NCBI GenBank assembly: GCA_018645725.1
Contig: JABGWD010000460.1
Location: 1-33,890 of the forward strand
Direction of reading: 5' to 3'
Source: Opitutia bacterium
GTDB taxonomy: Bacteria > Verrucomicrobiota > Verrucomicrobiia > Opitutales > Seribacteraceae
Length of the DNA: 33,890 nucleotides
In this document: piece after piece, positions 7,491 through 16,350 of the stretch
How positions within the stretch are numbered: position 1 is the stretch's first letter
Layout of the letters: each line of letters opens with the position of its first letter
Notes under the pieces: model-generated
What the model saw: only the letters and a program-made list of their open reading frames with translations
Told to the model about the DNA's origin: nothing
Database searches by the model: none
Translations under genes and position numbers: made by a program

Positions 7491-9143
7491 CTACTCAATA
7501 CTTTCCGCTTTATTGGTTTCAAGTTTTCTGAGTTCACGATGATAAATGAACCAAGCCAACAAAAAACCCAGCCCGAAGAACAAGGACCAACTGAAACCAC
7601 TCTCCCCCTCCCGGAAAAAGGCGAGCTCGGCGGAAGCGATTTTACCCGTGCTTTTCTTGAGGCGCAGCTCGGGATAAAGCGTGATCGACCCCTTGCCTTC
7701 GCTGCCGGGAACAAAAACTTCGTCCTTGTGTTCCCTCTTGACCAGAATCAAGGCTTCCCTCGAGGCGTCGTGACGAAGATAATCAATCCAGTAACTGTAG
7801 TCATCCGGGGAAGTGTTTCCCGCGAAAATCAAGTCCGACCGCTTCTTTCCGCTCTCCTCGGTTTTGCTTTTCTTCAGGCGACGAAAGCTCAGTTTGAAAA
7901 GTCCGTCCTCTATTTCCCACGTACCTTGGGCACTCTGTCCGCCCAGTCCTTGCTCGTCACAGGCAGGGGGCACAATGCCCCATGCGTTCCCGCTCCGGAA
8001 ACCCGCTCCCAACTGGTAGCTATCGGAGGCCTTTTTCTTGATATCGGTATTGCCCGAGAGGGAATATTCCGTCCAAGGCACGGGTAGAAAGAAGAGGTAG
8101 ATGGAGGAAAAGAGAAACAGGAACAGGAACAACCCTGCCACCAATCCAGTCATGTTCCTGCGGAAACGCAGGTTTCCCAATTTTTCGGACAAAGCCCATT
8201 CCTTCTCCCTCTTTGCCTTCAAGGCCTCCAGGTCCATCTTCTGGTCCTCGGAAAGTTCCTCCGCCTTGACCCCGTACTCGGAAAGGTCTCCGACACCCGG
8301 CAGGGCTTGCATGGAATGAGCGATGGAGGGGAAGGCATCGGGTTGTCCGGTTGCGGATGCCCGCTTCGCCCATGAGTTCCACTGATCCCACTGCGAAGCC
8401 TTCCCTCCAGCCTTCTCGATTGCCCAACGAACAATTTTGCCCAGGGCAAAAATATCCCAACTTTCATCGGGAACATCCGGTTCATCCGGATTTCCGGGCC
8501 GGAATTTGTCCGCTTCTTCACGGGAATCCCGACCGTCTTGATTGAGAGAGGTAACCTCGTTTCCGAAAGACTCCTCATCACCCACGGCCCGGAACTTGCC
8601 CATTCGGAAAAGACCCGTCTCGGTTACCCATGCTTCCCCGCCCCCATCCTCGGTTTTCCCGACCAAAACGTTACTTGGCTTCATGTTGCCATGGGCAATT
8701 CCCGATTGATGAATGCGGTAAAGGCCACGGTGCAAGGAAATCATGAAGTCGAGCAAAAGTTCCGGGGTAAGGCTGACCGGATTGTATTCCATGAACTCAG
8801 CGAGAGAACGGATGACGGGGCCGTCTTCTTCCTCCCCTTCGGCCGGAAGATTCTCCCCCTCCAACCACTCGTAGCCAATCCAATGCTTCCATTTCGTCAC
8901 GCCGAATTCCCTGATCGGCCAAATACCCGGTCCTTCCAATTGCTCGAGAGTCTGGCATTCCTGATGGAAATAATCCTCGAATCCGTTTCTCTCGGAAATT
9001 TCCCGATGGATGAGTTTCACGTAGAGCAAATTTCCCTTGAGGTCACCTTCCGTAGATTCGCAATGGTAACTTTGCCCCGTCGAACCCTCACCCAACCATG
9101 AAAGAATCCTTGTTGTTCCGATGCGAGTACCCGTGGAAAGCAT
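7491..9143 (-). CDS. Membrane Ser/Thr protein kinase-like protein, probable pseudokinase
   Basis: A 550-residue protein with an N-terminal Hanks-type kinase fold (about 1-290), a membrane segment at about 333-353, an extracytoplasmic region of about 160 residues, and a second membrane segment near 515-533. Kinase landmarks are present: glycine loop GEGSTG (18-23), the VAIK-equivalent lysine in YVKLI (K43), HGNMKPSN (151-158) and DIFALG (230-235). The catalytic HRD aspartate is replaced by asparagine (N153), and the DFG position reads ETG (175-177). Both changes normally abolish or weaken phosphotransfer. Two membrane segments around a sensor-like region suggest envelope signalling. A noncanonical active kinase remains possible. 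It lies 32 bases after nadK. Confidence 0.8.
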   Translation of the reverse strand: MLSTGTRIGTTRILSWLGEGSTGQSYHCESTEGDLKGNLLYVKLIHREISERNGFEDYFHQECQTLEQLEGPGIWPIREFGVTKWKHWIGYEWLEGENLPAEGEEEDGPVIRSLAEFMEYNPVSLTPELLLDFMISLHRGLYRIHQSGIAHGNMKPSNVLVGKTEDGGGEAWVTETGLFRMGKFRAVGDEESFGNEVTSLNQDGRDSREEADKFRPGNPDEPDVPDESWDIFALGKIVRWAIEKAGGKASQWDQWNSWAKRASATGQPDAFPSIAHSMQALPGVGDLSEYGVKAEELSEDQKMDLEALKAKREKEWALSEKLGNLRFRRNMTGLVAGLFLFLFLFSSIYLFFLPVPWTEYSLSGNTDIKKKASDSYQLGAGFRSGNAWGIVPPACDEQGLGGQSAQGTWEIEDGLFKLSFRRLKKSKTEESGKKRSDLIFAGNTSPDDYSYWIDYLRHDASREALILVKREHKDEVFVPGSEGKGSITLYPELRLKKSTGKIASAELAFFREGESGFSWSLFFGLGFLLAWFIYHRELRKLETNKAESIE

Positions 9144-9175
9144 AGCAGAATATCAGCCGTTCATGCGGAGGGAAA

Positions 9176-9994
9176 TCATCCCCATTTCAACTTGCTGCGC
9201 AAAACGTGAAAATGCGAGTGGTTCTTTTCCTCCAATAGCGGGAAGGTTTCATCCGCAACGGTAACTTCGATGGGGAACGCTGCGGGAACCTCAAAGGCAG
9301 GTTGGCCGTCTGCCGACACCAAGGGGTCGTCGGGGTTGCGTTCCGATTGGATCGAGAGGGACACGCCGGAAGGAAAAACGACGCTGCGGCTCGTCAGGGT
9401 ATGGGCGGAAATCGGAGTCATCAGAAGAACCTGAGCCTCGGGATGGGCAATCGGTCCGCCGGCTGCCAAGTTATAAGCAGTCGAACCGGTCGGTGTTGAG
9501 AAAACGATCCCGTCGCAAGCGTATTCGGCAACCCTCTCCGGCCCCTCGGAAACGGAAAATCTTCCCAATCTCCCGTTCGTCCCACTCTTCACCACCAGGT
9601 CATTCAATGCGCACCTGGAAAAACCGCTCTCATCACGATACCTCAGCATGCTCCTCCTGCTGACCCTGTACTCTCCCTTGAAAAGGGCAGGTATTTTTTC
9701 CTCCATGTCCTCCGGTGAAAAAGTGGCGAGAAAACCGAGCTGACCATGCCTGATGCCAGCCACCGGCACGTCATGACGGACAGCCTCCTCCATGACGCTG
9801 AGCAAAGTACCGTCTCCGCCAACTACAAAACAGGCGTCCGAACCTTCCAGGAAACCACTTGGCGCTGGAAATTCTACGGTTGCAACTGCTTCCACTCCAT
9901 GATCCTCCGCCAATCCCTGCAAGCGGACAGCCGCCTTTTCCGCACCAAGCTTGGAGGCATTGGCCAGGATGCTGATTTTTCGTAGGGGCTTCAT
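9176..9994 (-). CDS. nadK: NAD kinase
   Basis: NAD kinase phosphorylates NAD to NADP. The signature VVGGDGTLLSVMEEA and the second block GIVFSTPTGSTAYNLAAGG are both intact, as is the C-terminal VSADGQPAFEV region. I use the ATG at 9994 (MKPLRKISILANASK), giving 272 residues, a typical length; the ORF-track start adds 13 residues without family character. No strong ribosome site is visible. It lies 67 bases after miaA and before the pseudokinase-like gene on the same strand. Confidence 0.95.
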   Translation of the reverse strand: MKPLRKISILANASKLGAEKAAVRLQGLAEDHGVEAVATVEFPAPSGFLEGSDACFVVGGDGTLLSVMEEAVRHDVPVAGIRHGQLGFLATFSPEDMEEKIPALFKGEYRVSRRSMLRYRDESGFSRCALNDLVVKSGTNGRLGRFSVSEGPERVAEYACDGIVFSTPTGSTAYNLAAGGPIAHPEAQVLLMTPISAHTLTSRSVVFPSGVSLSIQSERNPDDPLVSADGQPAFEVPAAFPIEVTVADETFPLLEEKNHSHFHVLRSKLKWG

Positions 9995-10061
9995 GTGAAA
10001 AAGTAAAACGGTGGGGAATGAAGGAGTCAGCAACGAATTTAGTCAAAGGCAACGGATGCGG

Positions 10062-10994
10062 TCAAGCGTCCGAACTCCATTTCAACTCACCCGATCGTGG
10101 TTCCGAGCTTGGACCGAGAAGAAACCGGGAGGACGGCGGGAAGCGCTTGCGGAACCATTTTCTTTGCTTGGAAACAAGTTTGCGCGTGGATGAACAGATG
10201 GCCGGGTTCAATTCCTCCCGCGTGATTTCATTTCGCAAAAAAGAACAAACGTCACGGTAACCGACGGAGGAGCACGCTGCATGATTTGACAGAAATCCCC
10301 GTTCAATCAGGGATTCGGTCTCCTCCACGAGACCCATGTCGATCATTTTGCCTGTCCGGGATTCGATTCTTTTTTCCAAATCCTCATTCGGCCGGTCCAA
10401 CCATAGGCATTGTTTGCGCAAAGAGGCATAAGGAGTGGGTAACGCTTCGAAACGTTCCCTTAACTGCGAAAGCCTCAAGCCGGAACCCAGACAACGCTCG
10501 AGGGCGCGGAGGAGTCGCTGTGGATTCAACTCGTCCAACCCGAGAGGCTCGTCTCCGTTCAATTGCCTGAGTTGAGCAAGTAGCCCGGGAATACCTTCGC
10601 GTTCGTAAAGGGTTTCGACCTTGGCCCGCGTTTCATCCGTCACCACGACTTCGTCGACGATGGGCTCGAAAAAAGACTGCAGATAAAAACCGCTCCCGCC
10701 GACTACGAGCAAGTTCTTTCCCTTGGACAAAACTTCCGACACCACGTTCCGGGCATAACGCTCGTACCGGGATACGTCGTACCCCTCGGTCACGTCGGCC
10801 AGGTCAAGGCCATGATGGGGAACCCTTTTTCTCTGTTCGGCCGTAGCCTTGGCCGCCCCCAAATCCATACCCCGGTAGACGGCGATCGAATCGCAGGAAA
10901 GAATTTCCGCGTCATGACTCTCCGCCCAGCTCAAGGCCAGTTCGGATTTCCCGGATGAAGTAACCCCGGCGAGGAAGTAGAGACTCTCACCCAT
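10062..10994 (-). CDS. miaA: tRNA dimethylallyltransferase MiaA
   Basis: MiaA prenylates A37 of tRNAs reading UNN codons, using dimethylallyl diphosphate. Visible features are the P-loop GVTSSGKSELAL, the DSIAVYRGMDLGAAK block (usually DSxQVYRGxDIGTAK, so the glutamine is altered here), VPHHGLDLADV, GGSGFYLQSF, LNPQRLLRALE, and a C-terminal W-containing segment. The ATG at 10994 gives 310 residues, the usual size; in-frame GTGs at 10997 and 11003 are alternatives. It follows trpA closely and precedes nadK, consistent with co-transcription. Confidence 0.95.
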   Translation of the reverse strand: MGESLYFLAGVTSSGKSELALSWAESHDAEILSCDSIAVYRGMDLGAAKATAEQRKRVPHHGLDLADVTEGYDVSRYERYARNVVSEVLSKGKNLLVVGGSGFYLQSFFEPIVDEVVVTDETRAKVETLYEREGIPGLLAQLRQLNGDEPLGLDELNPQRLLRALERCLGSGLRLSQLRERFEALPTPYASLRKQCLWLDRPNEDLEKRIESRTGKMIDMGLVEETESLIERGFLSNHAACSSVGYRDVCSFLRNEITREELNPAICSSTRKLVSKQRKWFRKRFPPSSRFLLGPSSEPRSGELKWSSDA

Positions 10995-11021
10995 CACGAA
11001 CACCCCATCGTCACGAGCCGA

Positions 11022-11834
11022 TTAACTCTCGGTCAGCCCGCGAACCAGTTCCGCCGCGCGATCTCCAATTGCTTGGGGAATTGAACCCGGGTTCGAAAGG
11101 TTTTCCGAAATGCAGTTAACCAAGGCGCTGCCGACCACCACACCATCGGCCGCTTCGCCAACGGACCGGACTTGCGAGGGAGTGGAAATGCCAAAACCCA
11201 CGACTACGGGCAAATCGGTAAACTTTCGAATGGTCTCCACTCTCTCGGTCAAGTCACCGGCCAGGTCTTTTCTCTCCCCGGTTACGCCTTCGCGGGAAAC
11301 ATAATACAGAAAACCCGACGATTTCTCCACAATCGAAGGAATCCTGTCTTCGGGCGTAGTGGGGGCAATAATGAAGACGTTCTTCATCCCGTGACTTCTC
11401 GATGCGTCCACCAGCTCGGTCGCTTCCTCGGGCGGAAGATCCAAGGTGAGCAAACCGTCGACTCCGGCCTCCCGCGAACGAATCACGTATTGCTCGATTC
11501 CTTGGGAAAAAATCAGGTTGTAGTAGGTGTAGAAAACAATGGGGACTTCGGAATGCTTTCGGATTTCCTCGACCAATCGAAAGACGTCACTTTGATTGGA
11601 ACCCGATTCAAGGGCCCGTTGGGCGGCCAGTTGGTTGGTCAAGCCATCGGCAAGCGGATCGGAAAAAGGCACCCCGAGCTCAAGCAAGTCCACCCCGTTG
11701 GCGATCAAAGATCGACTAATCTCAAGGGACGTGTTGAAATTCGGGTCGCATGCGCACACGTAGCCGACAAAGGCAGCTCGCCCATTATCTTTGCAATCCG
11801 AGAAAAGTTTCGCGATTCGGTCAGGATTATCCAT
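11022..11834 (-). CDS. trpA: Tryptophan synthase alpha chain
   Basis: TrpA cleaves indole-3-glycerol phosphate to indole and glyceraldehyde 3-phosphate for the TrpB partner. The core LLELGVPFSDPLADG keeps the catalytic glutamate and aspartate. The phosphate-binding end VVVGFGISTPSQV and VVVGSALV is intact. The normally conserved ADGPTIQ reads ADGLTNQ, and the usual TAGDP motif reads CACDP; both are unusual substitutions near the active site. The ATG at 11834 (MDNPDRIAKLF) gives 270 residues, matching the family. No other trp gene is in the window. It is the first gene of the minus-strand unit and diverges from waaA across 76 bases. Confidence 0.93.
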   Translation of the reverse strand: MDNPDRIAKLFSDCKDNGRAAFVGYVCACDPNFNTSLEISRSLIANGVDLLELGVPFSDPLADGLTNQLAAQRALESGSNQSDVFRLVEEIRKHSEVPIVFYTYYNLIFSQGIEQYVIRSREAGVDGLLTLDLPPEEATELVDASRSHGMKNVFIIAPTTPEDRIPSIVEKSSGFLYYVSREGVTGERKDLAGDLTERVETIRKFTDLPVVVGFGISTPSQVRSVGEAADGVVVGSALVNCISENLSNPGSIPQAIGDRAAELVRGLTES

Positions 11835-11910
11835 AAGTGAAAAAAGTGAATCATTCCCAAAGCCGAGCTCATTTTGCAACGGTAAAGCTCAACCTGGCCA
11901 TTGTTTCGTC

Positions 11911-13212
11911 GTGATTTGGTTCTACCGCTTGCTTTATCCCTTTTTGACTCTGCTCTTGTCGCCCTACTATTTGCGGCGGATGATCAAACGGGGAGGATAT
12001 GGACGAAAGCTGGGCTTCAGGCTCGGACTTTGGCCAAAGTTACCCCCCAACAAAAAGGGTACCCCAAGGATTTGGATCCAGGCGGTAAGCGTGGGAGAAC
12101 TTTCCTCCATTGAAAAACTGCTGGAAAGCCTTTTGGCGGATCCCGGAATCGAGATCGTACTCAGTGGCACCACGAGCACCGGTCTGGCCATTGCAGAGGA
12201 AAAGCATGGGAAAAGGCTCCTCGCCCAAGGTCCCTTCCCACTTGATTGGCTCCCTTTTTCAAGACTTGCCTGGTCACGCATTCGACCGGATCTGGCCATT
12301 GCCGTGGACAGCGAACTTTGGCCCGAACACATGCAGCAGGCAAAAAACCACGGGGTACCTTTCGTCATCGCAAACGCCCGCCTTTCCGACCGGTCCTTCG
12401 GTCGCCTCCGGTTCTTCCGCTTCTTGCACGGCATTCTTCTGCCTCCGACGCTGCGTATTCTCGCATCCTCCGAGAAGCAACTCGACCGATGGCTGAGCCT
12501 GGGGCTTGACTCGGGCCAAGCAAAGGTGACCGGGAACCTCAAAGTCGACTCCGCATCCCAATCCCCCCCGACCAAGGAAACCAAGCAAAAACTGAAGGAC
12601 GAATTCGGGTTTTCCGAAAAATCCTTCGTGCTCGTCGGAGTTTCCACCTGGCCGGGTGAGGAGGAAGCCCTCCTCGAGTCAATCGGCGAACTGAGAAAAG
12701 AGAGCCTCGATGCCCGCCTGCTTCTCATTCCGCGTCACGCCGAAAGACGAGAAGAAGTACGCAAGCTCATATCGGCATCCGGCTTGCCTTTCAACCTGCG
12801 CAGCGAGGCCCGACAAGCTGAAGCCGGTACAATCGTCTACTTGGCCGACACGACCGGCGAACTTCCCAGGCTGATCGGGGCCGGAGACCTTGCCTTCCTC
12901 GGCAAAACCTTGCCTCCGAACAACGGCGGGCAAAACCCCATGGAGCCAATCTCCTTGGGCCTTCCTCTCGTCGTTGGCCCTGCCTATCAAAACTTCAGGG
13001 AAAGCTGCGCGGAACTATTCTCCCACGGAGCGGCATTCAAAGCGGAGAAGAAGGAAGATATAAAAAAGCTTATTCGCGAATTCGCAGGTGACGAAAAGAA
13101 AACCGCCGAAGCCCGGGACGCCTGTTTCGAATGGATCGGAAAGCAAGGATCCCCCACCGGGACGACTTTGAAAATCCTCCACCAGATTTTGGAAAAGAAG
13201 GAGCCATTTTGA
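11911..13212 (+). CDS. waaA: 3-deoxy-D-manno-octulosonic acid (KDO) transferase
   Basis: WaaA (KdtA) adds KDO to lipid A precursor at the inner membrane. The GTG at 11911 yields MIWFYRLLYPFLTLL, the characteristic membrane-anchor N-terminus; the ORF-track start at 11791 would overlap trpA. Family blocks include WIQAVSVGELSSIE, LSGTTSTG, PLDWLPF, DSELWPE, NARLSDRSF, and the C-terminal GGQNPMEPISLGLPLVVGP that binds the sugar nucleotide. The length is 433 residues, normal for the family. Its presence indicates an LPS-type outer membrane. The PhnD-like gene begins 24 bases downstream and may be co-transcribed. Confidence 0.95.
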   Translation: MIWFYRLLYPFLTLLLSPYYLRRMIKRGGYGRKLGFRLGLWPKLPPNKKGTPRIWIQAVSVGELSSIEKLLESLLADPGIEIVLSGTTSTGLAIAEEKHGKRLLAQGPFPLDWLPFSRLAWSRIRPDLAIAVDSELWPEHMQQAKNHGVPFVIANARLSDRSFGRLRFFRFLHGILLPPTLRILASSEKQLDRWLSLGLDSGQAKVTGNLKVDSASQSPPTKETKQKLKDEFGFSEKSFVLVGVSTWPGEEEALLESIGELRKESLDARLLLIPRHAERREEVRKLISASGLPFNLRSEARQAEAGTIVYLADTTGELPRLIGAGDLAFLGKTLPPNNGGQNPMEPISLGLPLVVGPAYQNFRESCAELFSHGAAFKAEKKEDIKKLIREFAGDEKKTAEARDACFEWIGKQGSPTGTTLKILHQILEKKEPF

Positions 13213-13236
13213 TTTGACTCGAACCGATCCTCCGCC

Positions 13237-14151
13237 ATGTCAAAAAAACAAGCTTTGCCCAAAAAAACGACAATCCAATCGTTTCTGTCCTGCCTTTTTC
13301 TTCTTTCCTCCTGTGGACCCGAACAGGAAAAAAACCAGGTTCCGACTCCGGGCAACGAACTCTCTGTCCAAAAGGTAATTCTCGCGATCGAATCGACTGA
13401 TCGCCCCGGCAAATCGGTGGCGGAAAAAGAGGACCTCGAGAACTATCTCTCGGAAAAATTGAAACGGTCAGTCGAAACAACCATGCCCCCGGACCCGACC
13501 GAGCTTTCCGAATCCTTCCGCTCGGGGGAAATCGACCTCGCCTACCTCAGTCCCTGGGATGCCGTTCCCATCCTTGATCAACAGGTTGCATCCGCCTTCC
13601 TTGTCCGCCTCGCCGGAGACAAACCCGACAAGAGCATCTGGCTATGCAGAAAGGACAAGGACTACGCGGACATATCGCAGGCAAAAGGAAAAGCCGTCGC
13701 CTTCGCCAACCGGGCAAGCGCACTGGGTTGCCTGATCCCGGTCTGGGACTTGAGCAAGAGAAACCTGATTGGATCGGACCGGGCCCTGACCGACTTTTTC
13801 TCTCAAGTCATTTATGGAGACGACTCCGGCTCAGTCCTGAAAAAAGTCTTGAACGGGGACGTGGAAGCCGCAGCCGTGGGAAGCTATGCGTTCGAAGGCT
13901 TGGACGAAAAGCAGAAGGCCCAACTCCGGATTTTTCAGGAACAAGGACCGGTACCGACCGACGTTCTCTGCATCAGGTCATCCATATCGGCGTCAGACCG
14001 GGCCATCATCGAGCAAGCATTCATGGACATGAACACCGACAACCCGGAACTCGCCCGACGCGTATTCAACGGAACGCTCGCCACCCCTGAGAAAGGACAC
14101 CTCGACGTAACCCGGGAAGCGCTTCGGGCAATCAAAGCGGTCAAGCCATGA
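13237..14151 (+). CDS. PhnD-like periplasmic binding lipoprotein (phosphate/phosphonate ABC type)
   Basis: A 304-residue lipoprotein with a signal ending in the lipobox LLSSC (Cys26). The mature part matches the PhnD/phosphite-phosphonate binding fold: the DLAYLSPWDAVPIL segment, AFANRASALGCLIP, the hinge-like VIYGDDSGSVLKKVLNGDVEAAAVGSYAFE, and a C-terminal helical end. In this family the protein delivers phosphonate, phosphite or a related oxyanion to an ABC transporter. No permease or ATPase is adjacent, so the ligand cannot be inferred. Some relatives act as sensor inputs instead of transport components. Confidence 0.78.
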   Translation: MSKKQALPKKTTIQSFLSCLFLLSSCGPEQEKNQVPTPGNELSVQKVILAIESTDRPGKSVAEKEDLENYLSEKLKRSVETTMPPDPTELSESFRSGEIDLAYLSPWDAVPILDQQVASAFLVRLAGDKPDKSIWLCRKDKDYADISQAKGKAVAFANRASALGCLIPVWDLSKRNLIGSDRALTDFFSQVIYGDDSGSVLKKVLNGDVEAAAVGSYAFEGLDEKQKAQLRIFQEQGPVPTDVLCIRSSISASDRAIIEQAFMDMNTDNPELARRVFNGTLATPEKGHLDVTREALRAIKAVKP

Positions 14152-14191
14152 ACTGATGACAGTCCGCAGACAGCGGGCGATCGTCCTGTCT

Positions 14192-15037
14192 TCACTCCGG
14201 GGAATCCGGTCTTCGGGGAATGCCGAACCGTTCGACGAAGTCAACCACGTCGCCCAGCAAAGGTTTTGGCCAAAGGTGCCAGGAACTTGTCCGGCGAATC
14301 AGAGAGAAATGCCCGTGCGAAGCATAAATTTTGGTTTCGGCAGTACCTCCCGCCTGCTTCAATGTCTCTGAAAATTTCTCGCACAATTCATACTTGATCA
14401 AGGGATCGAATCTTCCATGCATCAGTAAAAAAGGAGGGGCTTTGTTCCGTCCGACTTGAAAAGCGGGCATGGTGGAGTTTCGGTCGACGGAGGAAGGGAA
14501 AAGGTCACGGTAGAGAAACTCCTTGTTTGGATCGAACTCGTAGGGGGCGGACATCGAAATCACCCCCCGTATCCAATCCAGGCTCCCTCCGTGAGCTTTC
14601 AGATAAACCGGATCCAATCCAACGAGGCAGGCGTTGTGGGCACCCGCCGAGTGCCCCATGAGGAAGAGGTTTTTGCCATCCCCGCCATGAGCCTGGGCAT
14701 TTTTCCTGACCCACGCGGAGGCGAGAGCGGCGTCTTCCGGAAAGGCGGGAAACCGGACTTCGGGATAGAGGCGGTAATTGGCAGTGACAAAGACTATTCC
14801 TTTCCGGGCAAACTGTTTGCCGATTTCGCGATGATAATCCTTTTGCCCCCACCGCCAACTCCCACCGTGAAAGAAAAGAATGACCGGAGCGGACCGGCAG
14901 GCTTCCGAACTGACGACGTCGAGAACCTGGCGCTCATGCTCTCCGTAGGAAAGGTTCAGGGCTTCCGTCACCCTCGTATCGTCCGCTTCCGCGCCGAAAG
15001 GAAAAAACGTCAAAAGGAGAAATGACCAAAGGAGCAA
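14192..15037 (-). CDS. Secreted alpha/beta hydrolase (esterase/lipase-like)
   Basis: An alpha/beta hydrolase with oxyanion motif FFHGGSW, nucleophile elbow GHSAGAH, an acid in HGRFDPLI and a catalytic histidine in SHGHFSLI. This is the layout of carboxylesterases of the BD-FAE/isoprenylcysteine-esterase kind; the substrate is unknown. The ORF track starts at 15157, but its first residues (AIVAQLVRAPACGAGG) are translated tRNA-His. The first start after the tRNA is TTG at 15037, directly adjoining the tRNA 3' end. It gives a hydrophobic leader LLLWSFLLLTFF ending near GAEA, without positive charges. The true start is uncertain, and read-through expression with the tRNA is likely. It converges on the PhnD-like gene. 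Confidence 0.8.
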   Translation of the reverse strand: MLLWSFLLLTFFPFGAEADDTRVTEALNLSYGEHERQVLDVVSSEACRSAPVILFFHGGSWRWGQKDYHREIGKQFARKGIVFVTANYRLYPEVRFPAFPEDAALASAWVRKNAQAHGGDGKNLFLMGHSAGAHNACLVGLDPVYLKAHGGSLDWIRGVISMSAPYEFDPNKEFLYRDLFPSSVDRNSTMPAFQVGRNKAPPFLLMHGRFDPLIKYELCEKFSETLKQAGGTAETKIYASHGHFSLIRRTSSWHLWPKPLLGDVVDFVERFGIPRRPDSPE

Positions 15038-15038
15038 A

Positions 15039-15116
15039 TGGGGCGATAGACCGGATTCGAACCGGCGACCCCCGGCACCACAAGCCGGTGCTCTAACCAA
15101 CTGAGCTACTATCGCC
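15039..15116 (-). tRNA. tRNA-His (anticodon GTG)
   Basis: The cloverleaf is complete. The 5' base G-1 pairs with discriminator C73, the hallmark of tRNA-His. The acceptor stem is GCGATAG with CTATCGC. The D stem is GCTC/GAGC. The anticodon stem CCGGC/GCCGG encloses loop TTGTGGT with anticodon GTG at 15081-15079. The T arm is GCCGG-TTCGAAT-CCGGT. The CCA end is encoded. Total 78 bases including G-1 and CCA. Confidence 0.98.
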
Positions 15117-15129
15117 ATGAAGGGACTTG

Positions 15130-15157
15130 AACTTAAACAACGGGGGGTTTTCGTCAA
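15130..15157 (-). promoter_or_regulatory. Candidate tRNA-His promoter
   Basis: TTGACG (15157-15152) and TAAGTT (15135-15130) are 16 bases apart. Transcription would begin a few bases before the tRNA 5' end at 15116. The -35 matches five of six consensus bases, the -10 only three. Confidence 0.35.
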
Positions 15158-15246
15158 CGAGAAATGATCGGTGACGAAGGCGAGCTTCCTTGACCATTTC
15201 CTCTTCTTGATTCATTTTCTTTCCTTTTCAGACAAACCAACACACC

Positions 15247-16350
15247 ATGCTACAAGCAGGAATAGTAGGCCTTCCCAACGTGGGCAAAAGCACCTTGTTC
15301 AATGCCCTCACCAAGTCGCGCAAGGCGGAAGCGGCAAATTACCCCTTCTGCACGATCGACCCGAACGTGGGAGTCGTACAGGTTCCGGACTCCCGACTCG
15401 GTCCCCTGGCCGAGTCAGCCGGAACCACCACCATCATCCCCGCCGCCATCGAGATGGTCGACATCGCCGGCCTGGTGGAGGGAGCGAGCAAGGGAGAAGG
15501 CTTGGGAAACAAATTTTTGGCCAACGTCCGAGAAGTGGATGCGATCGTTCACGTCGTCCGTTGTTTTGAGGACGATGACGTCATTCACAACATGGGCCGG
15601 GTCGATCCAGTCAGTGATGCCGAGGTGATCATGACCGAACTCGTGCTCGCTGACGCCGAATCCGTTGCCAACCAACTTCAAAAAAACCTCAAGAAAGCAC
15701 GCGGAAACGACAAGGATGCCGCCGCCAACGTTACCGTGCTCGAACGACTGGTCCCCCACCTCGATGAGGGAAAACCGGCCAACCTCCTGGATTTGGACGA
15801 GGACGACAAGGTTCGCCTCAAGAGCTTCTGTCTACTCAGTTCCAAACCGATGCTCTACGCGTGCAACCTAAAGGAAGAGGAAATTGCCGATCCCGCTTCG
15901 AATCCGTTGCTTCAGCCATTTCAGGAATGGGCAGCCAGACAGCAAGATGCCCATTGCTGCGTGATTTCCGCCAAGATGGAAGAGGAGCTTTCGGAACTAA
16001 GCGACGAGGACACCAAGGAATACCTGGAAGCCATGGGGGTCGAAGATTCCGGGGTAACGTCCTTGATCGAAGCCAGTTACGAATTGCTCGGCCTGGCCAG
16101 TTTCCTTACCGCAGGGGAAAAAGAAGCCCGGGCCTGGACCTTCCGCAAGGGCATGACCGCACCCCAATGCGCCGGTGTCATTCACACTGATTTCGAAAAA
16201 TCGTTCATCAAGGCGGAAGTCGTCTCCTACGATCACCTGATCGAGGCCGGTTCGATGCAAAATGCGCGGGATGCGGGAAAGCTTCGTTTGGAAGGCAAGG
16301 AGTACGTCTTTGCCGATGGGGACGTCGTCCTCTTCAAATGCAATGCCTGA
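15247..16350 (+). CDS. ychF: Ribosome-associated GTPase/ATPase YchF
   Basis: YchF (OLA1 family) is an Obg-like P-loop NTPase that prefers ATP and associates with ribosomes; it is linked to stress and translation control. Seen here are G1 [14 protein letters not shown], the [12 protein letters not shown] switch region, G3 [20 protein letters not shown], and the C-terminal TGS domain with YPFCTID-distal [21 protein letters not shown] segments such as MTAPQCAG and HTDFEKSFI. The 367-residue length is standard. Start [14 protein letters not shown] is unambiguous. A 130-base region separates it from the divergent tRNA-His. Confidence 0.97.
   Translation: MLQAGIVGLPNVGKSTLFNALTKSRKAEAANYPFCTIDPNVGVVQVPDSRLGPLAESAGTTTIIPAAIEMVDIAGLVEGASKGEGLGNKFLANVREVDAIVHVVRCFEDDDVIHNMGRVDPVSDAEVIMTELVLADAESVANQLQKNLKKARGNDKDAAANVTVLERLVPHLDEGKPANLLDLDEDDKVRLKSFCLLSSKPMLYACNLKEEEIADPASNPLLQPFQEWAARQQDAHCCVISAKMEEELSELSDEDTKEYLEAMGVEDSGVTSLIEASYELLGLASFLTAGEKEARAWTFRKGMTAPQCAGVIHTDFEKSFIKAEVVSYDHLIEAGSMQNARDAGKLRLEGKEYVFADGDVVLFKCNA

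Noticed and set aside
15038-15157. N-terminal 40 residues of the hydrolase ORF (AIVAQLVRAPACGAGG)
   Set aside because: This is the well-known artefact of translating a tRNA; a complete tRNA-His occupies these bases.
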